Positions 41,161 through 53,411 of a stretch of 64,000 bases of DNA are shown piece by piece (position 1 is the stretch's first letter; each line of letters begins with the position of its first letter). A program made the translations under genes and the position numbers. The notes beneath the pieces are model-generated. The model saw only the letters and a list, made by a program, of their open reading frames with translations, did no database searches and was not told where the DNA came from. The stretch comes from Rhizobacter sp. Root1221 (lineage in GTDB: Bacteria > Pseudomonadota > Gammaproteobacteria > Burkholderiales > Burkholderiaceae_C). The DNA lies in NCBI RefSeq assembly GCF_001425785.1, contig NZ_LMDI01000011.1, forward strand, positions 1-64,000, in the 5' to 3' direction.

Positions 41161-41937
41161 TCAGAGTGCCAATTCTGCCCGCGCCACCTCGACGTGCAGC
41201 CGCTCCGCCGCATCGAGCGGCACGCATTCCGCCGCCTCGTTGTAGAGCTTCTCGGCCTCCTTCACGCGGGTCTCGCCTTCGAGCATCACGAGGCCGTTCG
41301 CGTACTCGAGCCGCGCGATGGCGGACATCGGGTTCAGGCGCAGGCCGGTGCGGAACATCGATATTCCTTCGTCCTTGCTCGCCCCCTGGGTGCGGCCGAG
41401 CAGCGCGCCCATGGTGTCGATCACCTCGGCATGGAAGGCCCCGAGCGCGGTGTGGGCGTCGGCATGGTTCGGCTGCAGGCGGATGGCCGTCTCCAACGCG
41501 GTGCGGATGCGGGTGCCGAGACCTTGCTGCAGCGCCTTCGCGACGCTGATGCCCTGGCTGTAGCGGCCGAGGGCGTATGCCATCAGGTAGTGGGCGTTCG
41601 GGTTGCCGGGCGATTCCTCGGTGAGGGTTTCGGCGCGCGCCACCACGTCGAGGAACAGCGCGAAGCGCCGGCTCTCGCTGCGTTCGAGGTAGTTCGCCTG
41701 CATGGCCTGCGCCTTGTTCGCGACGTTGACCCCGGCGGTGGAGGCGGTGCGCAGCCCGGCGTCGACCGCCCCTTCGAAGTCGCCCGCGTGGAACAACGCC
41801 CAGGCGGCCAGCACGTCGTCGTCGTCCGGGCAGGGTTCGGCGTCACCGGCGTGCAGGCGGCCCCAGGACTGGCGAAGCGACACCTTGTCGTAGCGGTACG
41901 GGGTGGCTTCGTACGGGAATGGGATCCAACGGGCCAT
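41161..41937 (-). CDS. TPR-like helical repeat protein
   Basis: A 258-residue soluble protein made of helical repeats, with TPR-like units at ALFHAGDFEGAVDAGLRTAS, NAHYLMAYALGRYSQG and LETAIRLQPNHADAHTALGAF. The N-terminus (MARWIPFPYEATPYRYDKVS) has no signal peptide. It lies 15 bp after the TetR gene in the same orientation, so the two are probably co-transcribed. No enzymatic motif is visible, and a protein-protein interaction role is a family-level guess. Confidence 0.8.
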   Translation of the reverse strand: MARWIPFPYEATPYRYDKVSLRQSWGRLHAGDAEPCPDDDDVLAAWALFHAGDFEGAVDAGLRTASTAGVNVANKAQAMQANYLERSESRRFALFLDVVARAETLTEESPGNPNAHYLMAYALGRYSQGISVAKALQQGLGTRIRTALETAIRLQPNHADAHTALGAFHAEVIDTMGALLGRTQGASKDEGISMFRTGLRLNPMSAIARLEYANGLVMLEGETRVKEAEKLYNEAAECVPLDAAERLHVEVARAELAL

Positions 41938-41952
41938 GTCGATCTCCTTCGC

Positions 41953-42627
41953 TCAGGTTGTCGGCGAAGCGGCATGGTAACGGCCCGCGAGCGCGAACAG
42001 ATGATCCCGTTCGGCATCCTGGAGATAGGGCATGACCAGGCTGAGCACGTGGAAGGCCCCGCGCAGCAGGGCGGCTCCGGCGGTTTCGGGCTCCAGGGCG
42101 TGGCGCGGGTCGCGCACGTACTCGTAGCTGAGCCAGTATGTGAGCACCACCACCATCGACGTGGCCACCGGCTCCAGGTCGCTCGGCCCGGCCCGCAACG
42201 TGCCCCCGCGGCCCAGGCCTTCGAGCAATTCGCGCACGGCACGGGCCTTGTGCTCGAGCAGGGCCTGGAAGCGGGTCTCCAGGTGGCGGTTCTTCGACAG
42301 CAGGTCGTTCAGGTCGCGGTAGAGGAAGCGGTACTGCCACAGCAACTCGAACAGCATGTGGAAGAACAGCCAGGCGTCCTCCACGTTCTGCGCGCCCCCG
42401 GCGGCGTCGAGCAGCGCTTCGAGCGATTCGGCATAGCGGTCGAACAGCGCGTTGATCAGCGTGTCCTTGGCCGGGTAGTGGTAGTACAGGTTGCCCGGGC
42501 TGATGTTCAGCTCGGCCGAGATGGCGGTGGTGGAGACGTTGGGTTCGCCAAAGCGGTTGAACAACCCGAGCGCGGCCTCGAGGATGCGCTCGGCGGTGCG
42601 GCGGGGCTTCTTCATCGGAGAGGGCAT
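41953..42627 (-). CDS. TetR/AcrR-family transcriptional regulator
   Basis: A 224-residue TetR-type repressor. The helix-turn-helix is VSTTAISAELNISPGNLYYH near residues 31-50, followed by YPAKDTLINALFDRY, the standard TetR extension, and a helical ligand domain. Start codons at 42627 (MPSPMKKP) and 42615 (MKKPRRTAE) are both plausible. It diverges from the ABC-2 exporter genes across about 108 bp, so it likely controls that exporter and its own operon with the TPR gene. Confidence 0.9.
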   Translation of the reverse strand: MPSPMKKPRRTAERILEAALGLFNRFGEPNVSTTAISAELNISPGNLYYHYPAKDTLINALFDRYAESLEALLDAAGGAQNVEDAWLFFHMLFELLWQYRFLYRDLNDLLSKNRHLETRFQALLEHKARAVRELLEGLGRGGTLRAGPSDLEPVATSMVVVLTYWLSYEYVRDPRHALEPETAGAALLRGAFHVLSLVMPYLQDAERDHLFALAGRYHAASPTT

Positions 42628-42719
42628 GGCCCAATCTAGCAGCGTGGGTGTCGGGGGCGTCTTCGCGTTAGCCCCAGGAGCCCATGGTCCTTGCGCCAGC
42701 AGGATTCGCGGCGACTGCC

Positions 42720-42725
42720 TACAAT
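42720..42725 (+). promoter_or_regulatory. Likely -10 element of the ABC exporter genes
   Basis: TACAAT lies 10 bases before the start codon at 42736, so the transcript would have almost no leader. No matching -35 hexamer was found at the correct spacing. Confidence 0.4.
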
Positions 42726-42735
42726 CGCGCCCTCC

Positions 42736-43653
42736 ATGCCAGCCATCTCGTTCCAGAACGTCAGCAAGACCTACAGCGCCGCCGGCCGCCACGTGCGTGC
42801 CCTCGACGGGGTCTCCTTCGACATCGAACCGGGCGAGTTCTTCGGCCTGCTCGGCCCCAACGGCGCCGGCAAGACCTCGCTGATCAGTATCCTCGCAGGG
42901 TTGTCGGCTGCCTCGGGGGGGCGGGTGCTGGTGCAGGGGCATGACGTCGTCACCGACTACGCCGCCGCGCGCCGCAGCCTCGGCATCGTGCCGCAGGAAC
43001 TGGTGTTCGACCCGTTCTTCAGCGTGCGCGAGACGCTGGTCATCCAGAGCGGCTACTTCGGCGTGCGCAACAACGGCGCCTGGATCGACGAGCTGCTCGC
43101 CGGCCTGGGCCTGGCCGACAAGGCCCACGCGAACATGCGCCAGCTCTCGGGGGGCATGAAGCGCCGCGTGCTGGTGGCGCAGGCGCTGGTGCACCGCCCG
43201 CCGGTCATCGTGCTCGACGAGCCCACCGCCGGCGTCGACGTGGAGTTGCGCCAGACGCTGTGGCAGTTCGTCGCCCGGTTGAACAAGGAAGGCCACACGG
43301 TGCTGCTGACCACCCACTACCTCGAGGAAGCCGAGGCGCTGTGCGGCCGCATCGCGATGCTCAAGCAGGGGCGCATCGTGGCGCTCGACCGCACGTCCGC
43401 GCTGCTCGCGGGCACGGCCAGCACCATGCTGCGCTTCAAGCTCGATGCCCCCTTGCCGCCAGCCCTGGCCGCCCAGGCGCGGGTCACGGGCCGCATCGTG
43501 CAGCTGAAGGCCCACGACGCCGCCGGCGTGGAGCAGGTGCTCGCCGCGTTGCGCAGCGCCGGGCTCCAGCCGGAAGACCTCGAGATCGGCCGGGCCGACC
43601 TGGAGGATGTGTTCCTCGAGATCATGCAGTCCGAACCGGGAGCCGCGCGATGA
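42736..43653 (+). CDS. ABC transporter ATP-binding protein (YadG-like, ABC-2 export)
   Basis: A 305-residue ABC ATPase. Walker A is LLGPNGAGKTS, the signature is RQLSGGMKRRV, Walker B is VIVLDEPTAGVD and the H-loop is LLTTHYLEE. The C-terminal extension (VEQVLAALRSAGLQPEDLEI) is typical of exporters of the DrrA/YadG kind. The ATG at 42736 is preceded by a TACAAT -10 but no good ribosome site. It overlaps the permease gene by 4 bases (ATGA), and a half-size ABC-2 exporter results. TetR control is inferred from the divergent regulator. The cargo is unknown. Confidence 0.93.
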   Translation: MPAISFQNVSKTYSAAGRHVRALDGVSFDIEPGEFFGLLGPNGAGKTSLISILAGLSAASGGRVLVQGHDVVTDYAAARRSLGIVPQELVFDPFFSVRETLVIQSGYFGVRNNGAWIDELLAGLGLADKAHANMRQLSGGMKRRVLVAQALVHRPPVIVLDEPTAGVDVELRQTLWQFVARLNKEGHTVLLTTHYLEEAEALCGRIAMLKQGRIVALDRTSALLAGTASTMLRFKLDAPLPPALAAQARVTGRIVQLKAHDAAGVEQVLAALRSAGLQPEDLEIGRADLEDVFLEIMQSEPGAAR

Positions 43654-44423
43654 GCGACCACGGCCTGCTGTCGGGCACCCGCACGCTGCTCTACAAGGAG
43701 ATGCTCCGGTTCTGGAAGGTGAGCTTCCAGACCGTGGCCGCACCGGTGCTCACCGCGGTGCTGTACCTGCTGATCTTCGGCCACGTGCTCGAGAACCACG
43801 TGAAGGTCTACGACAACGTGGGCTACACGAGCTTCCTGATCCCCGGCCTCGTGATGATGAGCGTCTTGCAGAACGCGTTCGCGAACAGCAGCAGCTCGCT
43901 CATCCAGAGCAAGATCAGCGGCAACCTCGTGTTCCTGCTGGTGTCGCCGCTGTCGCACTGGGCGTGGTTCGTCGCCTACGTGGGCGCGTCGGTGGTGCGT
44001 GGTGTGGTGGTGGGCGCGGGCGTGATGCTGGTCACCATCTGGTTCGCGCCGCTGTCGCTGGCCGAGCCGGCGTGGGCGGTGGTGTTCGCGGTGGTGGGGG
44101 CGGCCATGATGGGCGCGCTCGGTCTGCTGGCCGGCCTGTGGGCCGAGAAGTTCGACCAGATCGCCGCGTTCCAGAATTTCATCATCATGCCGATGACGTT
44201 CCTGTCGGGCGTCTTCTACTCGGTGAAGTCGCTGCCGGGCTTCTGGTACGGCGCGAGCCACCTGAACCCGTTCTTCTACATGATCGACGGCTTTCGCCGC
44301 GGGTTTTTCGGCGCGAGCGACGTCTCCCCGTGGACCAGCCTCGCAGTGGCCGGCGGCAGCCTCGTCGTGGTGTGCGCGCTGTGCCTGCACCTGCTGCGCA
44401 TCGGTTACAAGATCCGCCACTGA
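43650..44423 (+). CDS. ABC-2 type transporter permease (YadH-like)
   Basis: A 257-residue permease with six predicted membrane helices, for example TVAAPVLTAVLYLLIFGHVL and VVVGAGVMLVTIWFAPL. The ABC-2 signature LVSPLSHWAW and FLSGVFYSVKSLPGFW are present. The start overlaps the ATPase stop (ATGA at 43650-43653). Together they form a YadGH-like exporter. A small hairpin follows, and bolA starts 33 bp later. Confidence 0.93.
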   Translation: MSDHGLLSGTRTLLYKEMLRFWKVSFQTVAAPVLTAVLYLLIFGHVLENHVKVYDNVGYTSFLIPGLVMMSVLQNAFANSSSSLIQSKISGNLVFLLVSPLSHWAWFVAYVGASVVRGVVVGAGVMLVTIWFAPLSLAEPAWAVVFAVVGAAMMGALGLLAGLWAEKFDQIAAFQNFIIMPMTFLSGVFYSVKSLPGFWYGASHLNPFFYMIDGFRRGFFGASDVSPWTSLAVAGGSLVVVCALCLHLLRIGYKIRH

Positions 44424-44440
44424 TGCGGGCTTTCCCGCAT
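44423..44440 (+). terminator. Short hairpin after the ABC-2 permease
   Basis: ATGCGGG (44423-44429) pairs with CCCGCAT (44434-44440) across CTTT, starting in the last base of the permease stop codon. It has no T-run. A GATAAT -10 for bolA follows at 44445. Confidence 0.5.
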
Positions 44441-44444
44441 GGGC

Positions 44445-44450
44445 GATAAT
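44445..44450 (+). promoter_or_regulatory. Likely -10 element of bolA-murA
   Basis: GATAAT ends 6 bases before the bolA ATG in the context GCGATAATGCGGCCATG. Transcription would begin at or next to the start codon, which suggests a leaderless message. The -35 is not obvious. Confidence 0.4.
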
Positions 44451-44456
44451 GCGGCC

Positions 44457-44726
44457 ATGGCCGATCCCACCCCCGCCGAAGTCGAGCGCTACATTGCGCA
44501 AGGGCTGAACTGCGAGCACCTGCAGGTGGAGGGCGATGGCCGCCATTTTTTCGCCACCATCGTGTCCGCGGAGTTCGACGGCGCGAATCGCGTGGCGCGC
44601 CACCAGCGCGTGTACAAGGCGCTGGGCGATAGAATGCGTGAGCAAATCCACGCCCTGTCCATGAAGACGCTCACCCCTGCCGAATGGGCCTCGTCCGCCC
44701 CGTCGGCCTCCACCCACCACCATTAA
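44457..44726 (+). CDS. ibaG: BolA/IbaG-family iron-sulfur metabolism protein
   Basis: An 89-residue BolA-like protein of the IbaG (YrbA) type, which works with monothiol glutaredoxin in iron-sulfur and acid-stress physiology. The family core is EGDGRHFFATIVSAEF and VARHQRVYKALGDRM, with the conserved histidines. The start at 44457 (MADPTPAEVERYIAQG) is taken because the longer form would begin in the promoter. The C-terminus ends in a run of histidines (THHH). It precedes murA as in most Proteobacteria. Confidence 0.9.
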   Translation: MADPTPAEVERYIAQGLNCEHLQVEGDGRHFFATIVSAEFDGANRVARHQRVYKALGDRMREQIHALSMKTLTPAEWASSAPSASTHHH

Positions 44727-44729
44727 AAG

Positions 44730-44753
44730 CGGCCGCAGGATTCACTGCGGCCG
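44730..44753 (+). repeat. 9-bp hairpin in the bolA-murA gap
   Basis: CGGCCGCAG (44730-44738) and CTGCGGCCG (44745-44753) are perfect arms with a 6-base loop, starting 3 bases after the bolA stop. No T-run follows, so it may attenuate or process the message before murA rather than end it. Confidence 0.5.
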
Positions 44754-44812
44754 GCAGGCCTGCACCTTCGCGGGCTTGATGGTCGTGTGATTCCCTGGGT
44801 CCCCGAACCCCC

Positions 44813-46068
<1,256 letters not shown>

Positions 46069-46072
<4 letters not shown>

Positions 46073-46710
46073 CGATGATCACCCTCGCCCTGTCCAAGGG
46101 ACGCATCTTCGACGAGACCCTGCCGCTGCTGAAGGCCGCCGGCATCGAGGTCACCGAAGACCCTGAAAAATCGCGCAAGCTGATCCTTCCCACCACCCAC
46201 CCCGACGTGCGCGTGGTGCTCGTGCGTGCCACCGACGTGCCCACCTACGTGCAGTACGGTGGCGCCGACATCGGCGTGGCCGGCAAGGACATCCTGCTCG
46301 AACACGGTGGCCAGGGCCTGTACCAGCCGCTCGACCTGCAGATCGCCAAGTGCCGCCTGAGCGTGGCCGTGCGCGACGACTTCGACTACGCCGCGGCCGT
46401 CAAGCAGGGTTCGCGCATCGCGGTGGCCACGAAGTACACGAACTGCGCGCGCGAACACTTCGCGAACAAGGGCGTGCACGTCGACCTGATCAAGCTCTAC
46501 GGTTCGATGGAACTCGCGCCGCTGACGGGCCTGGCCGACGCCATCGTCGACCTGGTGTCCACCGGCAGCACGCTGCGGGCCAACCACCTCGTCGAAGTCG
46601 AGGAAATCATGCAGATCTCTTCGCGCCTGGTGGTGAACCAGGCCGCGTTGAAAACGAAGCGCGAACCCCTTCGCGCCATCATCGACGCCTTTGCGTCAGC
46701 CATCCAGTGA
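46069..46710 (+). CDS. hisG: ATP phosphoribosyltransferase, short form
   Basis: The 213-residue HisG is the short catalytic form that needs the regulatory subunit HisZ. The PRPP-binding motif is visible as [14 protein letters not shown], with [11 protein letters not shown] earlier. It starts at ATG 46069 overlapping murA's stop (ATGA), with a second ATG at 46075. No hisZ was found in the window. It opens the histidine genes and is followed 4 bp later by hisD. Confidence 0.97.
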
Positions 46711-46714
46711 CACC

Positions 46715-48037
46715 ATGACCGTCCAGATCCGCCAGCTCGCCACGCACGCCGCCGACTTCGAAGCCCAATTCCAGCGTGTGCTGCATTGGTCCGAGGAAAC
46801 GGACCATGCGATCGAGCAGCGGGTGACCGACATCCTCGCCGACGTGCGCACGCGCGGTGATGCGGCGGTGCTCGAGTACACGAACCGGTTCGACGGCCTC
46901 ACGGCCCAGTCGGCCACCGAGTTCGAGATTCCCCGTGGCGAACTGCAGGCGGCGCTCGCGAGCCTGCCGGCGGTGCGCCGCCACGCGCTGGAAGCCGCCG
47001 CCGAACGGGTGCGCGACTACCACGAGCGCCAGCTCGAGGTGAGTGGCCGCTCCTGGTCCTACCGCGATGCCGATGGCACGCTGCTCGGCCAGAAGGTCAC
47101 GCCGCTCGACCGCGTGGGCATCTACGTGCCCGGTGGCAAGGCGCAGTACCCGTCCAGCGTGCTGATGAACGCGCTGCCGGCCAAGGTGGCCGGCGTGGGT
47201 GAGATCATCATGGTGGTGCCCACCCCCGGCGGGGAGCGCAACGCGATGGTGTTGGCAGCCGCGGCGGTGGCCGGCGTGGACCGCGCGTTCACCATCGGTG
47301 GCGCACAGGCCGTGGGCGCGCTCGCCTACGGCACGGCCACCGTGCCGTCGGTGGACAAGATCACCGGCCCGGGCAACGCCTACGTGGCCAGTGCCAAGCG
47401 CCGCGTCTTCGGCAAGGTGGGCATCGACATGATCGCCGGCCCGAGCGAAATCCTCGTGCTGGCCGACGGCACCACGCCACCCGACTGGGTGGCCATGGAC
47501 CTCTTCAGCCAGGCCGAACACGACGAGATGGCGCAGAGCATCCTGCTGTGCCCCGATGCCGCCTACATCGCGAGGGTGGCCGAGGCCATCGAGCGGCTGC
47601 TGCCGGACATGCCGCGCCGCGACGTCATCCGGGCGTCGCTCGAAGGCCGCGGTGCGCTGATCCACACGCGCAGCATGGAAGAAGCCTGCGAGATCAGCAA
47701 CCGCATCGCCCCTGAACACCTGGAAGTCAGCTCCGACGACCCGCACCGCTGGGAGCCGCTGCTGCGCCACGCCGGGGCCATCTTCCTCGGCGCGTTCACC
47801 AGCGAAAGCCTCGGCGACTACTGCGCCGGCCCGAACCACGTGCTGCCCACGGCGGGCACCGCACGCTTCTCGTCGCCGCTCGGGGTGTACGACTTCCAGA
47901 AGCGCAGCAGCTTGATCGAGGTGAGCGAGGCGGGCGCCCAGAAGCTCGGCACCATCGCCGCCGAACTGGCCTACAGCGAAGGCCTGCAGGCCCACGCCCG
48001 TGCCGCCGAACTGCGCCTGAAGGAGCCCAAGGCATGA
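46715..48037 (+). CDS. hisD: Histidinol dehydrogenase
   Basis: The 440-residue HisD oxidises histidinol to histidine in two NAD-dependent steps. [15 protein letters not shown] holds the catalytic Glu/His pair and zinc ligands, and [12 protein letters not shown] and [10 protein letters not shown]-like segments are also present (here [10 protein letters not shown]). The ATG at 46715 was chosen over the 8-residue longer form, which lies in hisG. Its stop overlaps hisC (ATGA). Confidence 0.97.
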   Translation: MTVQIRQLATHAADFEAQFQRVLHWSEETDHAIEQRVTDILADVRTRGDAAVLEYTNRFDGLTAQSATEFEIPRGELQAALASLPAVRRHALEAAAERVRDYHERQLEVSGRSWSYRDADGTLLGQKVTPLDRVGIYVPGGKAQYPSSVLMNALPAKVAGVGEIIMVVPTPGGERNAMVLAAAAVAGVDRAFTIGGAQAVGALAYGTATVPSVDKITGPGNAYVASAKRRVFGKVGIDMIAGPSEILVLADGTTPPDWVAMDLFSQAEHDEMAQSILLCPDAAYIARVAEAIERLLPDMPRRDVIRASLEGRGALIHTRSMEEACEISNRIAPEHLEVSSDDPHRWEPLLRHAGAIFLGAFTSESLGDYCAGPNHVLPTAGTARFSSPLGVYDFQKRSSLIEVSEAGAQKLGTIAAELAYSEGLQAHARAAELRLKEPKA

Positions 48038-49113
48038 GCGAGCTCGACACCCGCAAGGCCCGTTTCATCCGCCAGGACGTGCAGTCGATGCACGGCTACG
48101 CCGTGCAGCCGAGTGCCGGCATGGTCAAGCTCGACGCCATGGAAAACCCGTTCCGGCTGCCCGAGCCGCTGCGTGCCGAACTCGGCCGCCGCCTGGGCGA
48201 GGTGGCGATGAACCGCTACCCGGCGGGCCGCATCGACGACCTGCGCGCCGCGCTCGCCCGCTACGTGAACCTGCCCGACGGTTTCGACCTGATGCTCGGC
48301 AACGGCTCCGACGAACTCATCACCATGCTGAGCATGGCCTGCGACGTGCCCGGCGCCAAGGTGCTGGCGCCGGTGCCGGCGTTCGTGATGTACGACGTGT
48401 CGGCCCGTCTGCAGGGGCTCACGTTCGTGGGCGTGCCGCTCACCGCCGATTTCGAGTTGGACGAAGCCGCGATGCTGGCGGCCATCGCCGAACACCAGCC
48501 GGCCATCGTCTACCTGGCTTACCCGAACAACCCCACCGCGAACCTGTTCGACGACGGGGCCATGGAACGCATCGTGGCCGCCGCCCCGGGCCTGGTGGTG
48601 ATCGACGAGGCGTACCAGCCGTTCGCGTCGCGCGACTGGCTGCAGCGTGCCACGCGGCATCCGCACGTGCTCGTGATGCGCACGTTGAGCAAGTTCGGCC
48701 TGGCCGGCGTGCGCATCGGCTACATGGTGGGCCCGAAGGCGCTGATTGCCGAGATCGACAAGGTGCGCCCGCCCTACAACGTGAGCGTGCTCAACGCCGA
48801 GGCGGCGCTGTTTGCCCTCGAACACGCCGACGAGTTCGCGCGGCAGGCCGCCGTGCTGCGCAGCGAGCGCACACGCCTGATCGCCGCGCTGCAACGCCTG
48901 CCGGGCTTGCGCCCGTACCCGAGCGAGGCCAACATGGTGCTCACGCGCGTGCCCGATGCGGCTGCGCTGTTCGCCGCGCTGAAGGCCCGTAAAGTGCTCG
49001 TGAAAAACGTCTCCGGGCTGCACCCGCTGCTGGTGAACTGCCTGCGCCTCACCGTGGGCACGCCGGACGAGAACACCCTGATGATCGAAGCCCTCGAAGC
49101 GAGTTTGAAATGA
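48034..49113 (+). CDS. hisC: Histidinol-phosphate aminotransferase
   Basis: The 359-residue HisC is a PLP enzyme converting imidazole acetol phosphate to histidinol phosphate. The Schiff-base lysine is in [15 protein letters not shown], and [10 protein letters not shown] and VIDEAYQPF are family motifs. The start overlaps the hisD stop, and the stop overlaps hisB. Both are 4-base ATGA overlaps. Confidence 0.96.
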   Translation: MSELDTRKARFIRQDVQSMHGYAVQPSAGMVKLDAMENPFRLPEPLRAELGRRLGEVAMNRYPAGRIDDLRAALARYVNLPDGFDLMLGNGSDELITMLSMACDVPGAKVLAPVPAFVMYDVSARLQGLTFVGVPLTADFELDEAAMLAAIAEHQPAIVYLAYPNNPTANLFDDGAMERIVAAAPGLVVIDEAYQPFASRDWLQRATRHPHVLVMRTLSKFGLAGVRIGYMVGPKALIAEIDKVRPPYNVSVLNAEAALFALEHADEFARQAAVLRSERTRLIAALQRLPGLRPYPSEANMVLTRVPDAAALFAALKARKVLVKNVSGLHPLLVNCLRLTVGTPDENTLMIEALEASLK

Positions 49114-49706
49114 CAGCCGAACGCATTGCCGACGTCACCCGCAACACGGCCGAGACGCAGATCCGCGTCCGGATCAACCTCGACGGCACCGGCACGTCGA
49201 AACTCTCCACCGGCATCGGGTTCTTCGACCACATGCTCGACCAGATCGCCCGCCACGGGCTGATCGACCTCGACATCGACTGCAAGGGCGACCTGCACAT
49301 CGACGGCCACCACACGGTGGAAGACGTGGGCATCACGCTCGGCCAGGCCGTGGCCAAGGCCGTGGGCGACAAGCGGGGCCTGCGCCGCTACGGCCACGCC
49401 TACGTGCCGCTCGACGAAGCGCTGTCGCGCGTGGTCATCGATTTCTCGGGCCGCCCGGGCCTGCACATGCGCGTGCCGTTCAAGAGTGGCATGGTCGGTG
49501 CATTCGACACGCAGCTCGCGTTCGAATTCTTCCAGGGGTTCGCGAACCACGCCCTCGTGACGCTGCATATCGACAACCTGCACGGCGACAACGCCCACCA
49601 CCAGTGCGAGACGGTGTTCAAGGCCTTCGCCCGCGCCGTCCGCATGGCGCTGGAGGTCGACCCGCGCATGGGCAACACCATCCCGTCCACGAAGGGGTCG
49701 TTGTGA
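49110..49706 (+). CDS. hisB: Imidazoleglycerol-phosphate dehydratase
   Basis: The 198-residue monofunctional HisB dehydrates imidazole glycerol phosphate. Two manganese-binding motifs are clear: [11 protein letters not shown] and [14 protein letters not shown], preceded by [16 protein letters not shown]. It lacks the N-terminal phosphatase domain of the E. coli enzyme, so a separate histidinol phosphatase is needed and is not in this window. It overlaps hisC and hisH by 4 bases each. Confidence 0.97.
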   Translation: MTAERIADVTRNTAETQIRVRINLDGTGTSKLSTGIGFFDHMLDQIARHGLIDLDIDCKGDLHIDGHHTVEDVGITLGQAVAKAVGDKRGLRRYGHAYVPLDEALSRVVIDFSGRPGLHMRVPFKSGMVGAFDTQLAFEFFQGFANHALVTLHIDNLHGDNAHHQCETVFKAFARAVRMALEVDPRMGNTIPSTKGSL

Positions 49707-50350
49707 GCCGCACCGTCGCCGTCGTCGACTACGGCATGGGCAACCTGCGTTCCGTGTCGCAGGCGGTCAAGCACGTGGCCGACGGCACCGGTTTCGACGT
49801 GGTGGTGACGTCCAACCCCGACGAGGTGTACGCCGCCGAGCGCATCGTGCTGCCAGGGCAGGGCGCCATGCCCGACTGCATGCGCGAGCTGCGCGACTCC
49901 GGCCTCAAGGACGCCGTCCTGCACGCCGCCGCCAACAAACCGCTGATGGGCGTGTGCGTGGGCATGCAGATGTTGTTGTCCCGAAGCGACGAGGGCCCCA
50001 CCGACGGTCTCGACCTGTTCCCCGGCGACGTGGTGCGTTTCCAGCTCGAAGGCCAGCTCCAACCCGACGGCAGCCGCTTCAAGGTGCCGCAGATGGGATG
50101 GAATCGCGTGTTCCAGCCTCGTCCGCACCCGGTCTGGGCCGGTGTGCCCGACGGCTCCTATTTTTATTTCGTGCACAGCTTCCATGCGAAGCCGGCCAAT
50201 GCGGTGCACAGTGCGGGGGAAACGGAGTACGGCATCCGCTTTACCTGCGCGCTGGCCCGCGATAATATTTTCGCGACCCAGTTCCATCCCGAGAAAAGTG
50301 CCGAACACGGGCTTGCCCTTTACCGGAACTTCCTCCACTGGAACCCCTGA
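49703..50350 (+). CDS. hisH: Imidazole glycerol phosphate synthase, glutaminase subunit
   Basis: The 215-residue HisH supplies ammonia to HisF. The nucleophilic cysteine is in [10 protein letters not shown], and the His/Glu pair in [12 protein letters not shown]. The start is GTG at 49703, which overlaps the hisB stop (GTGA). This was preferred over an earlier in-frame start inside hisB, because [12 protein letters not shown] then sits at the N-terminus as in other HisH proteins. hisA follows 48 bp later. Confidence 0.96.
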   Translation: MSRTVAVVDYGMGNLRSVSQAVKHVADGTGFDVVVTSNPDEVYAAERIVLPGQGAMPDCMRELRDSGLKDAVLHAAANKPLMGVCVGMQMLLSRSDEGPTDGLDLFPGDVVRFQLEGQLQPDGSRFKVPQMGWNRVFQPRPHPVWAGVPDGSYFYFVHSFHAKPANAVHSAGETEYGIRFTCALARDNIFATQFHPEKSAEHGLALYRNFLHWNP

Positions 50351-50398
50351 CCGCCTCGTGAAGGCGCCCTTCCCCCCTCACCACCCCTGACCTCGGCC

Positions 50399-51142
50399 AT
50401 GCTGCTGATCCCCGCGATTGACCTCAAAGACGGCCACTGTGTGCGCCTCAAGCAAGGTGACATGAACGCTTCCACGACCTTCGGCGAAGACCCGGCCAAG
50501 ATGGCCAGGCGCTGGGTCGATGCGGGCGCACGCCGATTGCACCTCGTCGACTTGAACGGTGCCTTCGCCGGCAAGCCGGTCAACGAGGCGGCCATCAAGG
50601 CCATCCTCGCCGAGGTGGGCGAAGAGATCCCGGTGCAACTCGGGGGCGGCATCCGCGACCTCGACACCATCGAGCGCTACCTCGACGACGGCCTGAGCTA
50701 CATCATCATCGGCACCGCGGCGGTCAAGAACCCCGGGTTCCTGCGCGATGCCTGCAGCGCGTTCGGCGGCCACATCATCGTGGGCCTCGACGCCAAGGAC
50801 GGCAAGGTCGCCACCGACGGCTGGAGCAAGCTCACCGGCCACGAAGTCATCGACCTCGCCAAGAAGTTCGAAGACTATGGCGTCGAAGGCGTGATCTACA
50901 CCGACATCGGCCGCGACGGCATGCTGTCGGGCATCAACGTCGACGCCACCGTGAAACTGGCGCAAGCACTCACCATCCCGGTCATCGCCTCGGGCGGCCT
51001 GTCCAACCTCGCCGACATCGACAAGCTGTGTGCCGTCGAGAACGAAGGCGTCGAAGGCGTGATCTGCGGCCGTGCCATCTACAGCGGCGACCTCGATTTC
51101 GAACTGGCCCAGCGCCGCGCCGACGAACTCAACGGCGCCTGA
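50399..51142 (+). CDS. hisA: ProFAR isomerase (HisA)
   Basis: The 247-residue HisA is a (beta/alpha)8 barrel that isomerises Pro[16 protein letters not shown] carries the catalytic Asp8, and [16 protein letters not shown] the second catalytic aspartate. [10 protein letters not shown] and [14 protein letters not shown] also match. The gene is 48 bp after hisH and 59 bp before hisF, the only loose spacings in the operon. Confidence 0.97.
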   Translation: MLLIPAIDLKDGHCVRLKQGDMNASTTFGEDPAKMARRWVDAGARRLHLVDLNGAFAGKPVNEAAIKAILAEVGEEIPVQLGGGIRDLDTIERYLDDGLSYIIIGTAAVKNPGFLRDACSAFGGHIIVGLDAKDGKVATDGWSKLTGHEVIDLAKKFEDYGVEGVIYTDIGRDGMLSGINVDATVKLAQALTIPVIASGGLSNLADIDKLCAVENEGVEGVICGRAIYSGDLDFELAQRRADELNGA

Positions 51143-51201
51143 CCGGCGCTCCACCTGCTCCCGCGTGGTTCGTTCTGGCGGCCGCGTCAGAACCCACCGC
51201 C

Positions 51202-51959
<758 letters not shown>

Positions 51960-51963
<4 letters not shown>

Positions 51964-52589
51964 CGGCGCCTGCGCGCGCGGGGCTTCCCCGCGAGCTGCG
52001 CATCATCGGCGGCCAGTGGAAACGCAGCAAACTGCCGGTGGCCGACGTGCCCGGCCTGCGCCCCACGCCCGACCGCGTGCGTGAAACCGTCTTCAACTGG
52101 CTCGGCAACGACCTGGACGGCTGGCGTTGCCTCGACGCCTTTGCCGGCGCGGGCGGGCTCGGTTTCGAGGCCGCTTCGCGCGGGGCGTCGGAGGTGACCC
52201 TCATCGAACGCGAAAGCCGGCTGCTGCGCAACCTGCACGACGTACATGCGCGGCTGAAGGCCGGCCCGTCGGTGCGCATCGTCGCGGGTGACGCGTCGGC
52301 GTGGATGGCACGCCAGGCCCCCGAGACGTTCGAGCTGGTCTTCCTCGACCCCCCGTTCGGTGCCGACCTGTTCGCGCCCGCGGTGAAGGCGGCGTGCCGG
52401 CTGGTGGTGCCCGGCGGGCTGGTCTACCTCGAGGCCGACCGCGAATTCCAGGCCGCCGACTTCCCCGGCGAACACCTCACGCGCTACCGCCACGGACGCG
52501 CCGGGGCGGTTCATTTCCATCTGTTTCAACGCGCGGAGCCCGGCTACACTGCGCCCGAATCGTCCGCCGCCCCGAAGGAGCCCGCTTGA
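51960..52589 (+). CDS. rsmD: 16S rRNA (guanine966-N2)-methyltransferase
   Basis: The 209-residue RsmD methylates G966 of 16S rRNA using SAM. The SAM site is [20 protein letters not shown], and the catalytic motif is [27 protein letters not shown] and [14 protein letters not shown] are N-terminal marks. It starts at the ATG overlapping the hisF stop and ends in a TTGA overlap with coaD. A longer in-frame reading starting in hisF was rejected. Confidence 0.95.
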
Positions 52590-53092
52590 CTTCCGTGACC
52601 CGCCTCACCGCCGTCTACCCCGGCACCTTCGACCCGATGACCCTGGGGCATGAGGACCTGATGCGCCGTGCCGGCCGCCTGTTCGAGCGCCTGATCCTCG
52701 CGGTGGCCGCTGGCCACCACAAGCGCACCATGTTCACGCTGGCCGAGCGGCTGGAAATCGCCCAGGAATTGGCGGTCAAGCACCCGAACGTGGAGGTGAT
52801 CGCGTTCGACGGCCTGCTGAGCGATTTCGTGCTCGAACATGGCGGCAAGGTGGTGGTGCGTGGCCTGCGCGCCGTCAGCGACTTCGAGTACGAGTTCCAG
52901 ATGGCCGGCATGAACCGCCACCTGATGCCCAACGTGGAAACGGTGTTCCTGACCCCGAGCGACCAGTACCAGTTCGTCTCCGGCACGTTCGTGCGCGAAA
53001 TTGCCAACCTCGGCGGTGATGTTTCCAAGTTTGTGTCACCCTCCGTGCTGAGCCGCCTTCACCAGCGCGTGAAGGTGGACAAGAAGGCCTGA
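52586..53092 (+). CDS. coaD: Phosphopantetheine adenylyltransferase
   Basis: The 168-residue CoaD makes dephospho-CoA from 4'-phosphopantetheine and ATP. The nucleotide motif is [15 protein letters not shown], and [19 protein letters not shown] with [12 protein letters not shown] are family-specific. The start is TTG at 52586, overlapping the rsmD stop. AAGGAG 6 bases upstream supports it over GTG at 52595. It supplies CoA, and is linked here to histidine and ferredoxin genes. Confidence 0.95.
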   Translation: MTSVTRLTAVYPGTFDPMTLGHEDLMRRAGRLFERLILAVAAGHHKRTMFTLAERLEIAQELAVKHPNVEVIAFDGLLSDFVLEHGGKVVVRGLRAVSDFEYEFQMAGMNRHLMPNVETVFLTPSDQYQFVSGTFVREIANLGGDVSKFVSPSVLSRLHQRVKVDKKA

Positions 53093-53125
53093 GAGGCTGT
53101 TGACCAGGCTGACTGTGGAGCGTGA

Positions 53126-53410
<285 letters not shown>

Positions 53411-53411
53411 G

